DNA of 7,575 bases from CAZIVO01 sp964542765. GTDB lineage: Bacteria > Planctomycetota > UBA1135 > UBA2386. Below, one piece after another: positions 6,596 to 7,575 of this stretch. The notes below the pieces were generated by a model that saw nothing but the letters and a program-made list of their open reading frames with translations, had not been told where the DNA came from and made no database searches. Position numbers and translations under genes: made by a program. The stretch is from positions 1 through 7,575 of the forward strand of contig CAZIVO010000140.1 of assembly GCA_964542765.1 (NCBI GenBank), written 5' to 3'. The first letter of the stretch is position 1; every line of letters begins with the position of its first letter.

Positions 6596-7311
6596 TCAGC
6601 TGTATCCTTGGTCTGGCTTTCGTGGTGGGATCGTTTCATCCGGTGGAGCCGGTCGGGGATCCGCAGGAAGCGGTGCGCGCCTATCGCGCTGGGCGTTACC
6701 AGGAAGCCTTTTCGCTGTTCCGGGCGAGCCTTCCCGGTTCGCCACGGGGAGAATGGTTCTACAACCTTGGCAACTGCGCGTATCGACTGGGCCGCCATGC
6801 CGAGGCTGCGCTCTATTACCGGCGCGCCTTGCTGCGCTTGCCCGGTGATCGACAGGTAGCGTTCAATCTTAGTCTGGCGGAAAAGCAGCTGGGGATCCCG
6901 CCGAGCGACGGATCATTCGGCACCGCGGTCATCGATCGGATCGATTCCCTCACGACCAGGGAACTCTTGATGATCGTGGTGATTCTCGAGAGCCTCGGCC
7001 TTTTGGGTTTGTTGCTCGTACCCCGGCAGCGTGTCACAGGGCGACGGTGCATGATGGTGCTCGTGGCGATCGCTCTGCTGGGTTCGCTTCGGCTGGTGCA
7101 GGTCCAGTGGTTTCCGGGATCGCCCGAGGCGGTGGTGATGACCGACACCCTCGCTCTTCGTCGCCAACCTCATGACTCCACGGCAGTCATCCTCGAACTC
7201 AAGGCTGGTGAGCGGTTGTCTGTCGAGGAATGGTCCGAGCGCTGGGCTCGGGTCGAGCATGCTGGCGGCATCGGCTGGGTTCGCCGAGCGGATATCGGTC
7301 TGGTAGATTGA
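6592..7311 (+). CDS. batE: BatE-like TPR and SH3 membrane protein
   Basis: This 239-aa protein starts with a hydrophobic segment (2-14) that acts as a signal or anchor. Two TPR units follow (about 24-47 and 54-86), with the typical EAVRAYRAGRYQEAF and WFYNLGNCAYRLGRHAEAAL patterns. Two membrane helices at about 124-143 and 152-168 are separated by a basic loop (PRQRVTGRR), which should be cytosolic. The TPRs and the C-terminal SH3-like domain (about 179-238: VVMTDTLALRRQP, then LELKAGERLSVEEW, then GIGWVRRADIGLV) therefore both face the periplasm. TPR, two helices, then SH3 is the usual BatE arrangement, and the gene is last in the operon, as BatE often is. Bacterial SH3 domains often bind cell-wall or protein ligands; which one applies here is unknown. 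TGA at 7309-7311 ends the operon's coding part. Confidence 0.9.
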   Translation: MISCILGLAFVVGSFHPVEPVGDPQEAVRAYRAGRYQEAFSLFRASLPGSPRGEWFYNLGNCAYRLGRHAEAALYYRRALLRLPGDRQVAFNLSLAEKQLGIPPSDGSFGTAVIDRIDSLTTRELLMIVVILESLGLLGLLLVPRQRVTGRRCMMVLVAIALLGSLRLVQVQWFPGSPEAVVMTDTLALRRQPHDSTAVILELKAGERLSVEEWSERWARVEHAGGIGWVRRADIGLVD

Positions 7312-7490
7312 TCGCGTCCGGGTGGAGGCCGAGGCCTTTGCCGGTTTTGAGCCCTGGGAGAACGGCAAGCGATGGGGGTCAGGTGCGGCTCGACCCATCC
7401 CTCGGGATTGTTGGTGGCGTGGGGGCTGAAGGGCCCGCCGACTTTCCCGGGCCGATTCTCGAAGCGGAAAACTGAGTCCGGCAGCCTGGA
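7312..7490. other. Convergent intergenic spacer
   Basis: This 179-base stretch separates the end of batE (+) from the end of the minus-strand gene. I see no convincing gene. A 35-codon GTG frame at 7322 lacks recognisable sequence. The only structure noted is the GC-rich hairpin at 7432-7453. Confidence 0.6.
7432..7453. terminator. GC-rich hairpin, possible operon terminator
   Basis: GGCCCG (7432-7437) pairs with CGGGCC (7448-7453) around a 10-base loop, about 120 bases after the batE stop. The stem is six G:C pairs. Neither strand has a T-tract right after it, so it would be a non-canonical terminator or merely a stem protecting the mRNA end. Confidence 0.3.
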
Positions 7491-7512
7491 TCAGAAGGTG
7501 ATCCAGAACTGC
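7481..7512. terminator. Perfect inverted repeat across the minus-strand stop codon
   Basis: CTGGATCA (7486-7493) and TGATCCAG (7499-7506) are exact reverse complements around a 5-base loop. An outer GCAG/CTGC pair (7481-7484 with 7509-7512) extends it past a small internal loop. It includes the stop codon and last codons of the minus-strand gene. It could act as a two-way transcript end between convergent genes, but no T-run follows on either strand. Confidence 0.35.
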
Positions 7513-7575
7513 AGCATGGCGCCGTAGGTGTCTCCCTCGCCGTAGACCGCTGCCAGATCGACGTGGAAGAGGTCG
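7491..7575 (-). CDS. C-terminal end of a probable outer-membrane beta-barrel protein (5' part outside window)
   Basis: The minus strand is open from the right edge for 27 codons to a TGA at 7493-7491. The peptide runs DLFHVDLAAVYGEG, then DTYGAMLQFWITF. Alternating hydrophobic residues, a glycine/polar turn (YGEGDTYG), and a last strand ending in aromatic residues with terminal Phe are the signature recognised by the BAM complex in outer-membrane barrels. It is transcribed towards the bat operon and is probably functionally separate. The specific family cannot be told from this fragment. Confidence 0.6.
   Translation of the reverse strand, partial: DLFHVDLAAVYGEGDTYGAMLQFWITF

Larger units (their letters stand above)
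1..7311 (+). other. MoxR-DUF58-gene3-BatABCDE operon
   Basis: Eight same-strand genes run without a gap larger than 13 bases. Junctions at 1362-1365, 2333-2336, 3385-3388, 4392-4395, 5129-5132 and 6592-6595 are all four-base stop/start overlaps. No promoter or internal terminator is evident between genes, so one transcript starting left of the window is inferred. The gene set matches the Bat operons known from Bacteroides and Leptospira, with the MoxR/DUF58 pair in front. Confidence 0.88.

Noticed and set aside
6931..6945. 15-base near-palindrome ATCGATC-G-GATCGAT inside batE
   Set aside because: It encodes Ile-Asp-Arg-Ile-Asp with ordinary codons, and GATC/ATCGAT words are frequent throughout this window; chance within coding sequence is the simpler explanation.
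7322..7429. Small 35-codon GTG frame after batE
   Set aside because: No ribosome-binding site or recognisable sequence; the frame is short and Trp/Arg-rich near its end, as expected for non-coding GC-rich DNA.

Overview
This GC-rich window (no introns, Shine-Dalgarno-type starts, signal peptides, a predicted lipoprotein and the end of an outer-membrane-type beta-barrel) comes from a Gram-negative bacterium. The gene set and the mixed, moderately GC-rich codon use suggest a deltaproteobacterial/myxococcal or similar environmental lineage, but the sequence alone does not fix the taxon.

Almost the whole window (1-7311, + strand) is one tightly packed operon of the MoxR/Bat ('Bacteroides aerotolerance') type. 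In order it holds the 3' end of a MoxR-family AAA+ ATPase (1-422), a cytosolic DUF58/VWA protein (436-1365), a one-pass membrane protein with a BatD/DUF4381-like cytosolic tail (1362-2336), the membrane VWA proteins BatA (2333-3388) and BatB (3385-4395), the TPR protein BatC (4392-5132), the large beta-rich periplasmic protein BatD (5129-6595) and the TPR-SH3 membrane protein BatE (6592-7311). Six consecutive junctions are 4-base ATGA or GTGA stop/start overlaps; only the moxR-DUF58 junction has a gap (13 bases). The promoter must lie upstream of the window.

The products appear to form one envelope machine. MoxR and the DUF58 protein form the cytosolic ATPase/MIDAS pair. Charge distribution puts the VWA domains of BatA and BatB, the bulk of BatC and BatD, and the TPR and SH3 parts of BatE on the periplasmic side. 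Gene 3 and BatD also send helical tails into the cytosol, where MoxR/DUF58 could contact them. The family is linked to aerotolerance, stress resistance and envelope integrity in other bacteria, but its biochemical job is not settled.

Positions 7312-7490 are a non-coding convergent spacer with a GC-rich hairpin. The window ends with the last 27 codons of a minus-strand gene (7491-7575) whose C terminus looks like the final strand of an outer-membrane beta-barrel. A perfect inverted repeat spans its stop codon. No tRNA, rRNA, mobile element or CRISPR was seen. The system is a recognisable one, not a new one; the most interesting points are the unbroken overlaps, the poorly characterised gene 3, a Cys two residues before the MIDAS Asp in both BatA and BatB, and several perfect hairpins.
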